NCBI RefSeq assembly: GCF_004135735.1 | Contig: NZ_CP012670.1 | Span: 6,030,501 to 6,094,500, forward strand | Reading direction: 5' to 3' | Source of the DNA: Sorangium cellulosum | GTDB taxonomy: Bacteria > Myxococcota_A > Polyangia > Polyangiales > Polyangiaceae | DNA: 64,000 nucleotides | Shown here: positions 34,088 through 43,347 of the stretch, one piece after another | Layout of the letters: every line of letters begins with the position of its first letter | How positions within the stretch are numbered: the first letter of the stretch is position 1 | Position numbers and translations under genes: made by a program | The notes under the pieces: model-generated | Told to the model about the DNA's origin: nothing | Database searches by the model: none | Seen by the model: only the letters and a program-made list of their open reading frames with translations

Positions 34088-35761
34088 ATGAGACACGCAT
34101 TTCGAATCTTCTCAGGCATCGCGGGCGGCCTCCTCGCGAGCGCGGCGGGCATGTCCACGGCGCTGGCCCAGGTCGCCCTGCAGGACACCAACCATGTGGT
34201 CATCATCGACCGGTCCGGCAGCATGGCCGGCACGCGCATCGATCTCGCGCAGCGAGCCGCCAAGACCTACTGGAACACGCTCGTGTCGACCAACGTGCCC
34301 GCGTCGCAGTCGTTCACGGAGATGCTCGGCGTGGCGAGCTACGCCGACACCGCGTCGATCACGTACCCGCTGACGGCGCTCCCGGCGTCGGGCCTCGACA
34401 CGGCCGTCGACGCGCTCGTCGCGAGCGGCGTGACCTCGATCGGGGCCGGCCTGGAGCAGGCGCTCGCCATGCTGGTCGCGGAGAACCCGACCAAGGGGCC
34501 GCGCGAGTGCGTCATCCTGCTGTCGGACGGGCAGCACAACACGCCACCTGCGCCGAGCGACTTCTACGCGGACTACTTCAGCCGCGTGGACGAGGTCCAC
34601 GCGATCGCGCTCGGGTCGGGGGCGGACGAGGCGATGATGAGCGACATCGCCGCGAACTATGGCTTCTCGCCCGGGCTCTACCTGCGCGCGGACAGCGACA
34701 CGGAGCTCGACCAGCTCGAGCTGATCGGCGCGTTCAACCGCATGGCGAACGACTGCCGCGACGGCGGGATGATCGACCAGGTGCTGACCCAGATCCCGCC
34801 GCACGCGACGACGTGCGCGGACACGCTGGTCTCGGCGGCCCAGATCGTCGATTTCACGATGATCTTCGTCGGCGACACCGCCCCCGACGTGCACCTGCAG
34901 CCGCCGTCGCTGCACCCGACGCCGACGATCACCGAGGCGAACCACGCGGGCTCGGGCTCCGATCTGACCTTCTTCTCGGCCGACAACTTCAAGCGGTTCT
35001 CGCTGAACATGACGCAGGCCTACGAGGAAGGGTTCTGGCAATACTGCGCCACCAACAGCTCGGACCAGCCGATCTACCTCTACTCCGCCGTCTCGACCCT
35101 GGCCGACGCCATCGCGCTCCGGGTCACGCCGAGCGCGCTGCGCGTCGGGGCGGCGCCGCTCGTCATCGAGGCCGAGGTGACCCACCTGGGCAGCCCGGTG
35201 ACGGGCGCCGTGGTCAGCGCCGAGATGGCCTCACCGAGCGGGGCGGTCACGCCCCTGTCGTTCCACGACGACGGGGCCGCCACGCACGGCGACGCGGTGG
35301 CGGGCGACGGCGTCTACTCGGTGAAGGTCAATCAGTTCAGCGAGACGGGCAGCCACGATATCACCGTGTTCGCCGATCACGCGGGCAGCGCGGGCGTCCC
35401 GATGTTCACGCGCCAGCACACGTTCGGGATCTACAAGGATCCGGCGCCGCCCTGCCAGGACCTCGGCGCGATGAGCTCCGCGATCGTCGCGTCGGTGAGC
35501 GGCTCGGCCTGCTTCCGGATCGACAGGGCGAACCTGCCGACCGCCTGGACCCCGGCCAGCCTGACGCTGCAGATGAGCCCCACCGACGGCGTCCCGCTGG
35601 ACGGCGTCAGCGTGTCCGTGAACGGCGGCGCGCCCCAGAGCGCCCCGGCGAACAGCTGGTCCTCGCTGACGACCCTCCCGTTCCCGGGCACGGCGATCGA
35701 CGTCTTCTACCAGGTGGACACGACGGGCAGCCGGCAGCTCCGGATCCAGTGGTATCCGTGA
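34088..35761 (+). CDS. Secreted VWA-domain protein
   Basis: The product is 557 residues with a Sec signal peptide (GGLLASAAGMSTALA). The VWA domain starts at VVIIDRSGSMAGTRIDL with an intact D-x-S-x-S metal-ion site near residue 40, and continues to CVILLSDGQHNTPPAPSDF and VHAIALGSGADE. After residue 220 come Ig-like/choice-of-anchor type beta domains (SALRVGAAPLVIEAEVTHLG, then GDGVYSVKV). It is probably an exported adhesin-like or scaffold protein. It follows the giant lipoprotein but is separated by a hairpin. Confidence 0.82.
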   Translation: MRHAFRIFSGIAGGLLASAAGMSTALAQVALQDTNHVVIIDRSGSMAGTRIDLAQRAAKTYWNTLVSTNVPASQSFTEMLGVASYADTASITYPLTALPASGLDTAVDALVASGVTSIGAGLEQALAMLVAENPTKGPRECVILLSDGQHNTPPAPSDFYADYFSRVDEVHAIALGSGADEAMMSDIAANYGFSPGLYLRADSDTELDQLELIGAFNRMANDCRDGGMIDQVLTQIPPHATTCADTLVSAAQIVDFTMIFVGDTAPDVHLQPPSLHPTPTITEANHAGSGSDLTFFSADNFKRFSLNMTQAYEEGFWQYCATNSSDQPIYLYSAVSTLADAIALRVTPSALRVGAAPLVIEAEVTHLGSPVTGAVVSAEMASPSGAVTPLSFHDDGAATHGDAVAGDGVYSVKVNQFSETGSHDITVFADHAGSAGVPMFTRQHTFGIYKDPAPPCQDLGAMSSAIVASVSGSACFRIDRANLPTAWTPASLTLQMSPTDGVPLDGVSVSVNGGAPQSAPANSWSSLTTLPFPGTAIDVFYQVDTTGSRQLRIQWYP

Positions 35762-35830
35762 CGCCGCCGGGCGGCGCCGGCCCGACGCCGCCCAGGGTCC
35801 AGCGGCCCGCGCGTGCGAGGGCCCTGCGGT

Positions 35831-35866
35831 TGCGGCGCCGGTGAGCGGATGCTCACCGGCGCCGCA
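35831..35866. terminator. Perfect 16-bp hairpin between convergent genes
   Basis: TGCGGCGCCGGTGAGC (35,831-35,846) pairs perfectly with GCTCACCGGCGCCGCA (35,851-35,866) around a GGAT loop. It lies after the VWA gene and overlaps the last codons of the convergent AraC gene, so it can serve both transcripts. Confidence 0.65.
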
Positions 35867-36857
35867 GCGCGCGGGACGCGGATCGCGGGCTCGCGTAGCC
35901 GAGCTGGGCGGCGAGCGCGCGCCGCGTGGGATTGCCGGAGGAGGCGAGAACATGGTTCGCGATCTCGGCCCGCGCTTCCGTCAAGAGCGCGCGATGCGAC
36001 GTGCCGTGCTCGCGGAGCTGCCGCTGCAGGGTCCGCGCGCTCACGCCCAGGTGCTCGGCGATTCGGTCGATGTTCGGGTTGCCCTCGGCGATGCAGATCC
36101 GGAGGGCTTGCCGGACCTCGCCGAGGAGGCTCGATCCGGCGGCGGCCGGCGCCCCGGCGATCGCGCCGACCGCTTGCAGCCGCGCCGTCGCGCACCCCTC
36201 GAGGATCTCGCAGAGGCGCGGCTCGGCGGTGAGGAACGGTACGTCCAGGAGCTCCCGATCGAAGACCAGCTCGTCGCAGGGGGCCCCGAACTCGATGGGC
36301 GCCCGGAAGACCCGATCGTACGCGCCGGGGTCGCGCGCGCCGCGGTGCCGGAAGCGCACGGCCAGCGGACGGATGTCCTCGCCGGAGAACGCGCGCGCCC
36401 GGAGCACCATCAGGCTGACGATGAGCTGCGCTACCGCAGGCACGCCGTCCTGCGAGAGATGGCGGAAGTGCGCGCGGCGGCCGGTCACCTGGAAGCTCAG
36501 CACGCCGCCGCTGGCGAGCAGCGGCGAGAAGCGAATGACGCGGTGCACCGCCTCGCCGAAGCTGCGGCAGCTCCGCGTCAGGTAATCCAGGATGTCGAGC
36601 GCGCCGATCTCGAGCTCCTCCGCGGCGTGCAGCCCGAGCACGCGATCGCCGCTCATCCGCTCGGCGGAAGCCCAGATCTGCCGCGCCACGCTCAGGGAGA
36701 TCGGTAGCCCGCGCTGGCGGAGCGCCGCCGGCGGCAGCACAGCATTCTGCAGGACCGCCTCGATGGGCAACCCGAGCTTCGGCGCCGCGGCGACCAGCAG
36801 CAAGACGAAGTCGGAGAACGCAGACGAACGTGGCAGGCTGAGTGCGGACGAAGCCAA
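35853..36857 (-). CDS. AraC-family transcriptional regulator
   Basis: The protein has 334 residues. The N-terminal domain matches the Arabinose_bd type (PF12625-like) sensor (GLPIEAVLQNAVLPPAALRQ, then SVARQIWASAERMSGDRVLG). The C-terminal DNA-binding region has both helix-turn-helix segments (NIDRIAEHLGVSARTLQRQL and ALAAQLGYASPRSASRALRR). The second lacks the usual F-x-R-x-F ending, being SRALRRR. It probably senses a small ligand and regulates a nearby or distant operon. No target is obvious. Confidence 0.85.
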   Translation of the reverse strand: MASSALSLPRSSAFSDFVLLLVAAAPKLGLPIEAVLQNAVLPPAALRQRGLPISLSVARQIWASAERMSGDRVLGLHAAEELEIGALDILDYLTRSCRSFGEAVHRVIRFSPLLASGGVLSFQVTGRRAHFRHLSQDGVPAVAQLIVSLMVLRARAFSGEDIRPLAVRFRHRGARDPGAYDRVFRAPIEFGAPCDELVFDRELLDVPFLTAEPRLCEILEGCATARLQAVGAIAGAPAAAGSSLLGEVRQALRICIAEGNPNIDRIAEHLGVSARTLQRQLREHGTSHRALLTEARAEIANHVLASSGNPTRRALAAQLGYASPRSASRALRRR

Positions 36858-37034
36858 TCGAGCGCCACCCTAGACGCGGAGGCGAGCCGGGGCAATCCCT
36901 GAACGGATCCGGTCAGGTCCCACGAATGCCGCGCGATCGCGACGTCGCGGCCTCCTACGGGCACGACCCATCACGCGGCCGCCCCGCTCGCGACCCAGGC
37001 GGCGCGCCGCGATCGATGTCACAAGTTCGTCACC

Positions 37035-38057
37035 ATGATGATCCAGACGACACCGATGCCCGCATGGAAACACCCTAGCAAATTCGCAAAATCGCTGCGT
37101 TTTCCCCGTCTGTTCCGGGGGAGTCGCGGGCCCGCCGCGGCGCCGCGGGCGCGGCGCGCTGCGCGGCTCGCGCTCGCGCTCCCGCTGCTCCTCCCGGCCT
37201 GCGGGGGGGCGGAGTCGCCGCCGGAGGTGCGGAGCACGGGCTGTCCGCGCTGCGCGGAGGCGACGCCGGTCGGCGCGCTCCCCAAGGGCCCCATCGACGA
37301 GTGCTCCGGCGCGGTCGCGGGCCGCGCGCACCCGGACGTGCTCTACGTGCACAACGACTCCGGCGACGACCCGCGCTTCTTCGCGATCGGGCTCGGCGGC
37401 GCGCTGCGGAGCGAGATCGAGGTGGCGCGCGCGACCGCGATCGACTGGGAGGAGGTCGCGCGCGGCCCCTGCGGCGCGGAGGGCGGCGACTGCCTGTTCT
37501 TCGCGGACATCGGCGACAACGACGGCGAGCGCGACGGCTACGCCATCTACCGCGTGCGGGAGCCGGACACGCTCGACGCGGCGCCGCGCACCGAGCTCGC
37601 CGAGGTGATCTCGCTGTCGTATCCCGACGGGAGCCACGACGCCGAGACGCTGCTCGTTCACCCCACCACGGGGGCCATCACCGTCGTGACGAAGGTCAAG
37701 AAGGGCAGCGCGGGCATCTACGAGCTCCCGGCGCCGCCCGCGGGCGCCCAGTCGTCGGCGGTGCTGGTCGCGGCGGGCTCGATCAAGGCGCCCGCCGGGA
37801 GCCCGAGCTTCACGAGCGGCGATGTGCACCCGGACGGGCGCGGCGTGCTGCTGCGGACCTCCTCCCATGTCTTCTTTTACCCGATGACGCCGGACCAGAC
37901 CGTGGCGCAGGCGCTGGCCGCCCCGCCCTGCCTGCTGCCGGTGGCCGACGAGGAGCAGGGCGAGGCGATCGCGTGGGTGCCCGGCGGATGGGACTATGTG
38001 ACGATCAGCGAGGGCGAGAAGGCGCCGCTCCACCGCGTCTCCTGCGAGGCGCCGTGA
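37035..38057 (+). CDS. Lipoprotein with predicted beta-propeller body
   Basis: The product is 340 residues. A long, basic N-terminus precedes the lipobox (LALALPLLLPACGG), so ATG at 37,056 is a possible alternative start. The body is beta-rich, with HNDSGDDPRFFAIG, DCLFFADIGDNDGERDGYAI and DAETLLVHPTTGAITVVTKV. These resemble propeller-like esterase/phytase-type repeats without recognisable catalytic residues. No clear partner gene. Function unknown. Confidence 0.6.
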   Translation: MMIQTTPMPAWKHPSKFAKSLRFPRLFRGSRGPAAAPRARRAARLALALPLLLPACGGAESPPEVRSTGCPRCAEATPVGALPKGPIDECSGAVAGRAHPDVLYVHNDSGDDPRFFAIGLGGALRSEIEVARATAIDWEEVARGPCGAEGGDCLFFADIGDNDGERDGYAIYRVREPDTLDAAPRTELAEVISLSYPDGSHDAETLLVHPTTGAITVVTKVKKGSAGIYELPAPPAGAQSSAVLVAAGSIKAPAGSPSFTSGDVHPDGRGVLLRTSSHVFFYPMTPDQTVAQALAAPPCLLPVADEEQGEAIAWVPGGWDYVTISEGEKAPLHRVSCEAP

Positions 38058-38102
38058 GCGCGGCCGCGGGAGGCGAGCCACCCCGTCCCGAGCCGGGTCC
38101 GC

Positions 38103-38210
38103 TCACCGCGTGATGTCGCCGTAGACGGTGCCTCGCCCGTCGGTGCCGAGGTAGACGCGCCCGTGGACGCGCGGATCCCCGGTGGTCAGCGATGCACCGA
38201 ACCAAGCCAT
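38103..38210 (-). pseudogene. GH74 xyloglucanase C-terminal remnant
   Basis: The minus strand ends with TTGDPRVHGRVYLGTDGRGT and VYGDITR, the characteristic C-terminus of GH74/xyloglucanase propellers (GDPRVYGRVYLGTNGRG type). Only about 30 residues survive after a chance ATG at 38,210. Nothing of the propeller is found upstream. Confidence 0.6.
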
Positions 38211-38357
38211 GATCAGAAGTGTGCTCGACGGGAATATCACCTCACCCCCGAGGTCTCCTCGGAGGCTCGAACCCCGTTTTGCTTCATTTCTACATCCTGG
38301 CCACTGCTCGGCGCATCGCCAGACCATCTCGGCCTCGACCCGGCGCGCTCCACCTGA

Positions 38358-40079
38358 ATGGCTGACCAGTCCATGAGCAAGACCATGCCCGACGCCGTTC
38401 GACCGGCACCGTCCCTCCGCCGTTCCCTCGCGGCGGGCATGTCCGCGATGGTGCTCCTCGGCCTGACGGGGGCCGCCTGCACGGGGCGGCTCGGGGAGAC
38501 CTCGCCCACCGGCGGCGACGCGGCGCCCGGCGGCGGCTCGTCGCCCGGCGGGGGCGCCTCGAGCGCGGGAGGGGGGCCGGTGGACTGCAGCGTGGCCAGC
38601 ACGAGCCCCAGCGTCCTGCGCCGCCTGTCCAGGATCGAGTACCAGCTGACCCTCCAGGACCTGTTCCAGCTCGACGAGCCCCCCGCCGTCGACGGCATCC
38701 CGGAAGACACGGGCCAGGGCGGCTTCCGGACGATCTCCGCCCTCCAGAACGTGTCGGATCAGCACCTCCGCGCCTACCTCGCGACCGCGGAGACGCTCGG
38801 GGAGGAGCTCATGGCGGACAAGGCGCGCCGGGCGCGGGTGCTCGGCTGCGAGCCGGGGGCCGCCGGCTGCCTCGCGAGCTTCGCCCATCGCTTCGGCAAG
38901 CTCGCGGTTCGAAGGCCGCTGGCCGCCGAGGAGGTGGACGACCTCGTCGGGCGCGCGGAGGAGGTCGCGCAGGACGACCAGGATGCGTTCCGCTTCGTGA
39001 TCGAGGCGCTGCTCACCTCGCCCAGCTTCCTGTTCAGGATCGAGGTCGGCGCGGGCGGCGCGGAGACGTCCCCCCTGACGCCGCTCGAGCTCGCCGCGCG
39101 GCTGTCCTTCACGCTGTGGGGCCGGGCCCCGAGCGCCGAGCTGCTCGCGCGGGCGGAGGCCGGCGAGCTCGACGCCCCCGAGGGCCTCGACGCCGTCGCG
39201 AAGGAGATGGTCGACGACGAGCGGACGGAGATCTTCTTCAACGCCTTCTTCAAGCAATGGTTGAGCTTCGAGGCGCTCCGCGCCCCGGTCGACCCCGGCG
39301 CCGGCTGGACGCCCGCGCTGCTCGACGACATGATCACCGAGAGCGAGCGCGTGCTCGGCGAGCATGCCTTCACCCCCGGGGCCGACTTCCTCGACGCGCT
39401 CACCGCGAACCACACGTATGTCACCCCGGCGCTCGGGGCGTTCTACGGCCTCGAGGTGTCGGGCGACGGCGTGACGCGCGTGGAGTTCCCGGGCGATCAC
39501 CACCGCGCGAACACGGGGCTGCTCACGCACGCCAGCCTCATCAGCGCCAAGAACGACGGCGACCTCATCGCCGTGCGCGGCCAGTGGCTCCGCGCGGCGT
39601 TCCTCTGCCAGGACATCGAGTTCCCCGCGGGGCTCATCGACCAGCTCGCGAGCGAGCTGTCCGGCCTGACCTACCCCCAGGTCATCCAGAAGCGCAACAC
39701 GGAGGCGGCGTGCGCCGGGTGTCACGCGCTCATCGATCCGCTCGGCGTCGGGTTCGCCCAGTACGACAAGCACGGGCGGTACGACGGGAGCATCCGCATC
39801 GACGAGTTCGGGCTGGAGCCGCGCTTCGCGGGCGCAGAGAACGAGTCGTTCGGGTCGCTCGCGGATCTGGCCGCGGAGCTCCGCCGGAGCCCCGACCTGG
39901 CCGCGTGCGTCGCGAAGAAGCTGTTCATTTACACCCAGGGGCGGGAGCCGGCGGCCGAGGACCGCTGCGCGATCGACGCCGCGGCCGAGGCGTTCGCGCT
40001 CGAGGGCAACCGGTTCCGCGCCTATCTGACCGCCATCGTGCGGTCGCCGGCTTTCCGGCTGCGGAGGGCCCCGGAGTGA
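38358..40079 (+). CDS. DUF1592 family exported c-type haem protein
   Basis: The product is 573 residues. It has a signal peptide with a lipobox-like AAC (LLGLTGAACTG) and a Gly/Ser linker, then successive DUF1587/1595/1592/1588/1585-type blocks: RRLSRIEYQLTLQDLF, then FGKLAVRRPLAAEEVDDL, then ARLSFTLWGRAPS, then LTHASLISAKNDGDLIAVRG. A c-type haem site CAGCH lies near residue 455. The C-terminus is AYLTAIVRSPAFRLRR. Such proteins are paired with DUF1552 proteins in planctomycetes and myxobacteria. The biochemical role is unknown. The DUF1552 gene follows 43 bp downstream. Confidence 0.88.
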   Translation: MADQSMSKTMPDAVRPAPSLRRSLAAGMSAMVLLGLTGAACTGRLGETSPTGGDAAPGGGSSPGGGASSAGGGPVDCSVASTSPSVLRRLSRIEYQLTLQDLFQLDEPPAVDGIPEDTGQGGFRTISALQNVSDQHLRAYLATAETLGEELMADKARRARVLGCEPGAAGCLASFAHRFGKLAVRRPLAAEEVDDLVGRAEEVAQDDQDAFRFVIEALLTSPSFLFRIEVGAGGAETSPLTPLELAARLSFTLWGRAPSAELLARAEAGELDAPEGLDAVAKEMVDDERTEIFFNAFFKQWLSFEALRAPVDPGAGWTPALLDDMITESERVLGEHAFTPGADFLDALTANHTYVTPALGAFYGLEVSGDGVTRVEFPGDHHRANTGLLTHASLISAKNDGDLIAVRGQWLRAAFLCQDIEFPAGLIDQLASELSGLTYPQVIQKRNTEAACAGCHALIDPLGVGFAQYDKHGRYDGSIRIDEFGLEPRFAGAENESFGSLADLAAELRRSPDLAACVAKKLFIYTQGREPAAEDRCAIDAAAEAFALEGNRFRAYLTAIVRSPAFRLRRAPE

Positions 40080-40122
40080 TGTGCTCGCCCAGCGTCCAGC
40101 GGACCGAAGAGGAGTGTCGCCC

Positions 40123-41469
40123 GTGAAGATCTCGAGAAGAGCTCTGCTCCGCGGCGCCGGCGTCGCGGTCGCCTTGCCGTTCCTGGACGCGATGCGACCG
40201 CAGCGCGCCAGCGCCGCGCCGGCCGACCCGAAGCGCTTCGTGGCGTTCTTCGTCCCGAATGGCACGGATCCCGGCGCGTGGCACCCGCGGGCCGAGGGGC
40301 CGCTCTCGGCGGAGGCGCTGACGCCGTGCCTCGTGGACATGAACGGCTTCGCCGCCGAGCGCGAGTGGCCCGCGGAGGATCCGATCTGGCGGGATGTCAC
40401 GATGGTGGCGGGCGTCGACCATCAGAAGATCTGCTCCGACATCCACAGCCCGGCGATGGCGCTCTGCGCCCACACCGACGGCGGCGGACAGGCCGTCCCG
40501 CGCAAGGCCACGCTCGATCAGTACCTGGCCAACCACATCGCGGGCGAGACCCCGTTCCGCAGCCTCAACCTGTCTCCCACCGGCGACACGGCCGTCACGC
40601 AGGGCTTCATCTCGTTCAGGGACGGCGGCCAGGTCGAGGACGCGTTCCGCGATCCGGCCGCCGTGTTCGACACGCTGTTCAGCGGCATGGGCAACCCGAA
40701 CGCGGAGATGGACGATATCCGGCGGCGGCGCGCCAGCGTGCTCGACTGGGTGCGGGAGGACGCGAGGCGCCTGAACCAGCGCCTCGGCGCCGCGGACCGG
40801 GCGCGCGTGGAGCAGCACCTCGAGTCGGTGTTCGAGCTGGAGAAGCAGATCCAGTCCACGGCCGCGTCGAGCTGCGCGATCCCCGGCGCGCCCCCGCGGG
40901 GGCAGGACCTGCACGGCAAGGTCAAGCAGATGATCGATCTCGGGCTCCTCGCGCTCGCCTGCGACCTGACCCGCGTGCTCGTCCTGCAGTACTCGAACAG
41001 CTGGGGCCTGGACTTCCGCGGGTACGATCTGCCCGACGGGGTGGGCGACTGGAGCGACCACTTCATCTCGCACAAGCTCGGCGATCGCGACCGCGCGACC
41101 GACCTCGACGGGCTGCCGCAGGCGGAGGCGAGCCGCATCGCCAACGCGCGCGTCGTCCAGACCTCGCGGTTCAAGGTGCGCCGCTTCGCGTACCTGCTCA
41201 ACAAGATGAAGGCCGCCGCCACGCCGACAGGCAACCTGCTCGACGAGTCGCTCGTGCTCTACACGTCCGAGAACGGCGACGGCGACTCGCACGCTCGGAC
41301 CAACATGCCCATCATGCTCGCGGGGCATGTGGGGGGGTTCCAGACAGGCCGTGTCATCAAGTCGAACGGCCGTCCTACCGGCGCGCTTCATTGTTCCATC
41401 ATCAACTACTTCGGCGTCGAGCTGTCGGAGTACGGCGACCCGGCGAGCGGGCCCATCCCTGGGCTTTGA
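40123..41469 (+). CDS. DUF1552 family protein with Tat signal
   Basis: The product is 448 residues. GTG at 40,123 follows GAGGAG. The N-terminus SRRALLRGAGVAVALPFLDA is a twin-arginine export signal. The body shows DUF1552 hallmarks: FVAFFVPNGTDPGAWHP, DIHSPAMALCAHT, then LALACDLTRVLVLQYSNSWG and LVLYTSENGDGDSHARTNMP. It is the operon partner of the upstream DUF1592 protein, and the two probably work together outside the cytoplasm. Function unknown. Confidence 0.9.
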   Translation: MKISRRALLRGAGVAVALPFLDAMRPQRASAAPADPKRFVAFFVPNGTDPGAWHPRAEGPLSAEALTPCLVDMNGFAAEREWPAEDPIWRDVTMVAGVDHQKICSDIHSPAMALCAHTDGGGQAVPRKATLDQYLANHIAGETPFRSLNLSPTGDTAVTQGFISFRDGGQVEDAFRDPAAVFDTLFSGMGNPNAEMDDIRRRRASVLDWVREDARRLNQRLGAADRARVEQHLESVFELEKQIQSTAASSCAIPGAPPRGQDLHGKVKQMIDLGLLALACDLTRVLVLQYSNSWGLDFRGYDLPDGVGDWSDHFISHKLGDRDRATDLDGLPQAEASRIANARVVQTSRFKVRRFAYLLNKMKAAATPTGNLLDESLVLYTSENGDGDSHARTNMPIMLAGHVGGFQTGRVIKSNGRPTGALHCSIINYFGVELSEYGDPASGPIPGL

Positions 41470-41677
41470 GCCCCTCGGGAGCCCTCCGGGAGGGCGGCCC
41501 CGCCGTCAGTGTCCTGCTCGCCTCGCCCCTGCACGACATCGATAGGCAGGAGAGCGCGAACAGATGTTCCGGAGGGCCCGATCATCTCCCACTCATCCTG
41601 GACACTGTGCGCAACTTCCGTCCACTGGGCAGTCGATCCTAGGTGCGTTGTGGCGCTGATCAGGTAAAGTGCGCCCC

Positions 41678-43189
41678 ATGATCAAACAACGTTCCACCTT
41701 TGCTTTCTGGATGGCCCTCGCGCTCGGCGTCGGCGCATGTAGCGGTGACGGCGGCGAGGGCAGCAGCGGCGATGCCACGTCGACCACGGGGAGCGGCAGC
41801 ACCGGTGCGCAGGGGACGACCGGCCCCGGCGCCACCACCGGCCCTGGCACCACCGGTGTCGGCGGCGGCACCACCACGACCACCGGCCCTGGCGCCACCA
41901 CCGGTGTCGGCGGCGCCGGCGGCGGCGCGACGCAGCCGGCCGGGACCGGCGCGGGAGCGGGCGGCAGCGGGACCGGCGGCAACGGCGATCCGCCGGCGTG
42001 CGACGCGAGCGTTGCCCCCGACGTCGGCAAGCTGGCGCTGGAGACCGTCGTCGACGGCCTGGACAAGCTGGTTTACGCCGCGCAGCCGAAGGGCTCGAAC
42101 GACTGGTACCTCGTCCAGCAGGGCGGCATCATCCGCGTGTTCTCCGAGGGCAAGCTGCTCCCGGGGAACTTCCTCGACGTGAGCAGCCAGATCGCGCTCC
42201 TCTCGGGTGCCTTCGACGACGAGCGCGGGCTCATCAGCATGGCGTTCCCGCCCGACTACGCCGAGAGCGGGAAGTTCTACATCATGATGACGCCGACCAC
42301 GGGCGCGAACATGAACCGCGACATCGTGCTCGAGTACCAGCGCTCGAGCGATCCCTACGTGGCGAATCCGACGCCCACGAAGACGATACTGCAGCTCGAC
42401 ACGTCCGCCCTGAATCACAACGGCGGCCACGTCGTGTTCGGGCCCGACGGCATGCTCTACGTGGGCACGGGAGACGGGGGCGGGACCTGCAACGACAACA
42501 AGCCTGGAACGCCGCAGGATCCGAGCTCCCCGTTCGGCAAGATCCTGCGCCTGGATCCGAGCGCTCCCGCGCCGCACGCCGCGGCCGGCAATCCCTTCGA
42601 CGGCGATGCCGCCCGGACCTTTCACTATGGCATGCGCAACCCGTACACCTTCAGCTTCGACCGGTTGACGGGGGACCTCTACATCGGCGACGTCGGCCAG
42701 GACGGTTATGAAGAGGTCGACTTCGCGCCCGCCGGCGCGAAGGGCCTGAACTTCGGCTGGGCGGCGTTCGAGGGCATCCACGCGAACACCTGCAACGGGC
42801 GCACCCTGCGCGAGGGCGCGACGCACGTCCCGCCGATCGTCGACATCGACCGGCGGAGGAGCGCCACCGGGGATTTCAGCGATTACGTGTCGGTCATCAG
42901 CGGCTTCGTGTACCGGGGCACCGCGCTGCCGCAGCTCCGGGGCGTGTACATGTTCGGCGACTACACCGGGGCGCGCATGGGCGCGCTCATGCAGTGCGGG
43001 GAGCAGACGTCGCCCATCACGGTCATCCTCAAGAGCCGCGATCCGAACTCGCCGAACACCCCGGCGTTCACGCGTCCGAGCGGCCAGCCGGCCTTCAAGC
43101 AGCTCACCGCGATCGTCGAGGACAACGCCGGCGAGCAGTACTTCGTGATCAACCGCAACACGCTGGCGAAGCTCGTCCCCGGCCAGTGA
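41678..43189 (+). CDS. Glucose/sorbosone dehydrogenase-like lipoprotein (PQQ-type propeller)
   Basis: The product is 503 residues. The lipobox (LALGVGACSGD) is followed by a roughly 80-residue Thr/Gly linker. The catalytic propeller has YLVQQGGIIRVFSEGKLLPG, RGLISMAFPPDY, then HNGGHVVFGPDGMLYVGTGD, MRNPYTFSFDRLTGDLYIGD and VGQDGYEEVDF. These are the family motifs, including the His and Arg that bind PQQ/substrate. It likely oxidises sugars at the cell surface using PQQ. It ends before a perfect hairpin. Confidence 0.88.
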   Translation: MIKQRSTFAFWMALALGVGACSGDGGEGSSGDATSTTGSGSTGAQGTTGPGATTGPGTTGVGGGTTTTTGPGATTGVGGAGGGATQPAGTGAGAGGSGTGGNGDPPACDASVAPDVGKLALETVVDGLDKLVYAAQPKGSNDWYLVQQGGIIRVFSEGKLLPGNFLDVSSQIALLSGAFDDERGLISMAFPPDYAESGKFYIMMTPTTGANMNRDIVLEYQRSSDPYVANPTPTKTILQLDTSALNHNGGHVVFGPDGMLYVGTGDGGGTCNDNKPGTPQDPSSPFGKILRLDPSAPAPHAAAGNPFDGDAARTFHYGMRNPYTFSFDRLTGDLYIGDVGQDGYEEVDFAPAGAKGLNFGWAAFEGIHANTCNGRTLREGATHVPPIVDIDRRRSATGDFSDYVSVISGFVYRGTALPQLRGVYMFGDYTGARMGALMQCGEQTSPITVILKSRDPNSPNTPAFTRPSGQPAFKQLTAIVEDNAGEQYFVINRNTLAKLVPGQ

Positions 43190-43200
43190 GCGCGCGTGCG

Positions 43201-43237
43201 CCTGGCGCTGGCCGCGCGCCGAGCGGCCAGCGCCAGG
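43201..43237. terminator. Perfect 13-bp hairpin between convergent genes
   Basis: CCTGGCGCTGGCC (43,201-43,213) pairs perfectly with GGCCAGCGCCAGG (43,225-43,237). The loop is 11 bases. It lies 12 bp after the dehydrogenase stop and before the convergent cytochrome gene. No U-tract. Confidence 0.6.
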
Positions 43238-43347
43238 GCGTCGCGCCGTGACAGCCCCCCGCGGAGACGCCCTGCGTCCCTCGCGGTTCCCCTTCCCCTT
43301 CCCCTACCAGCAAACTCCTCCAGTGCCCCAGCGGCGCCGAGCGGCGC

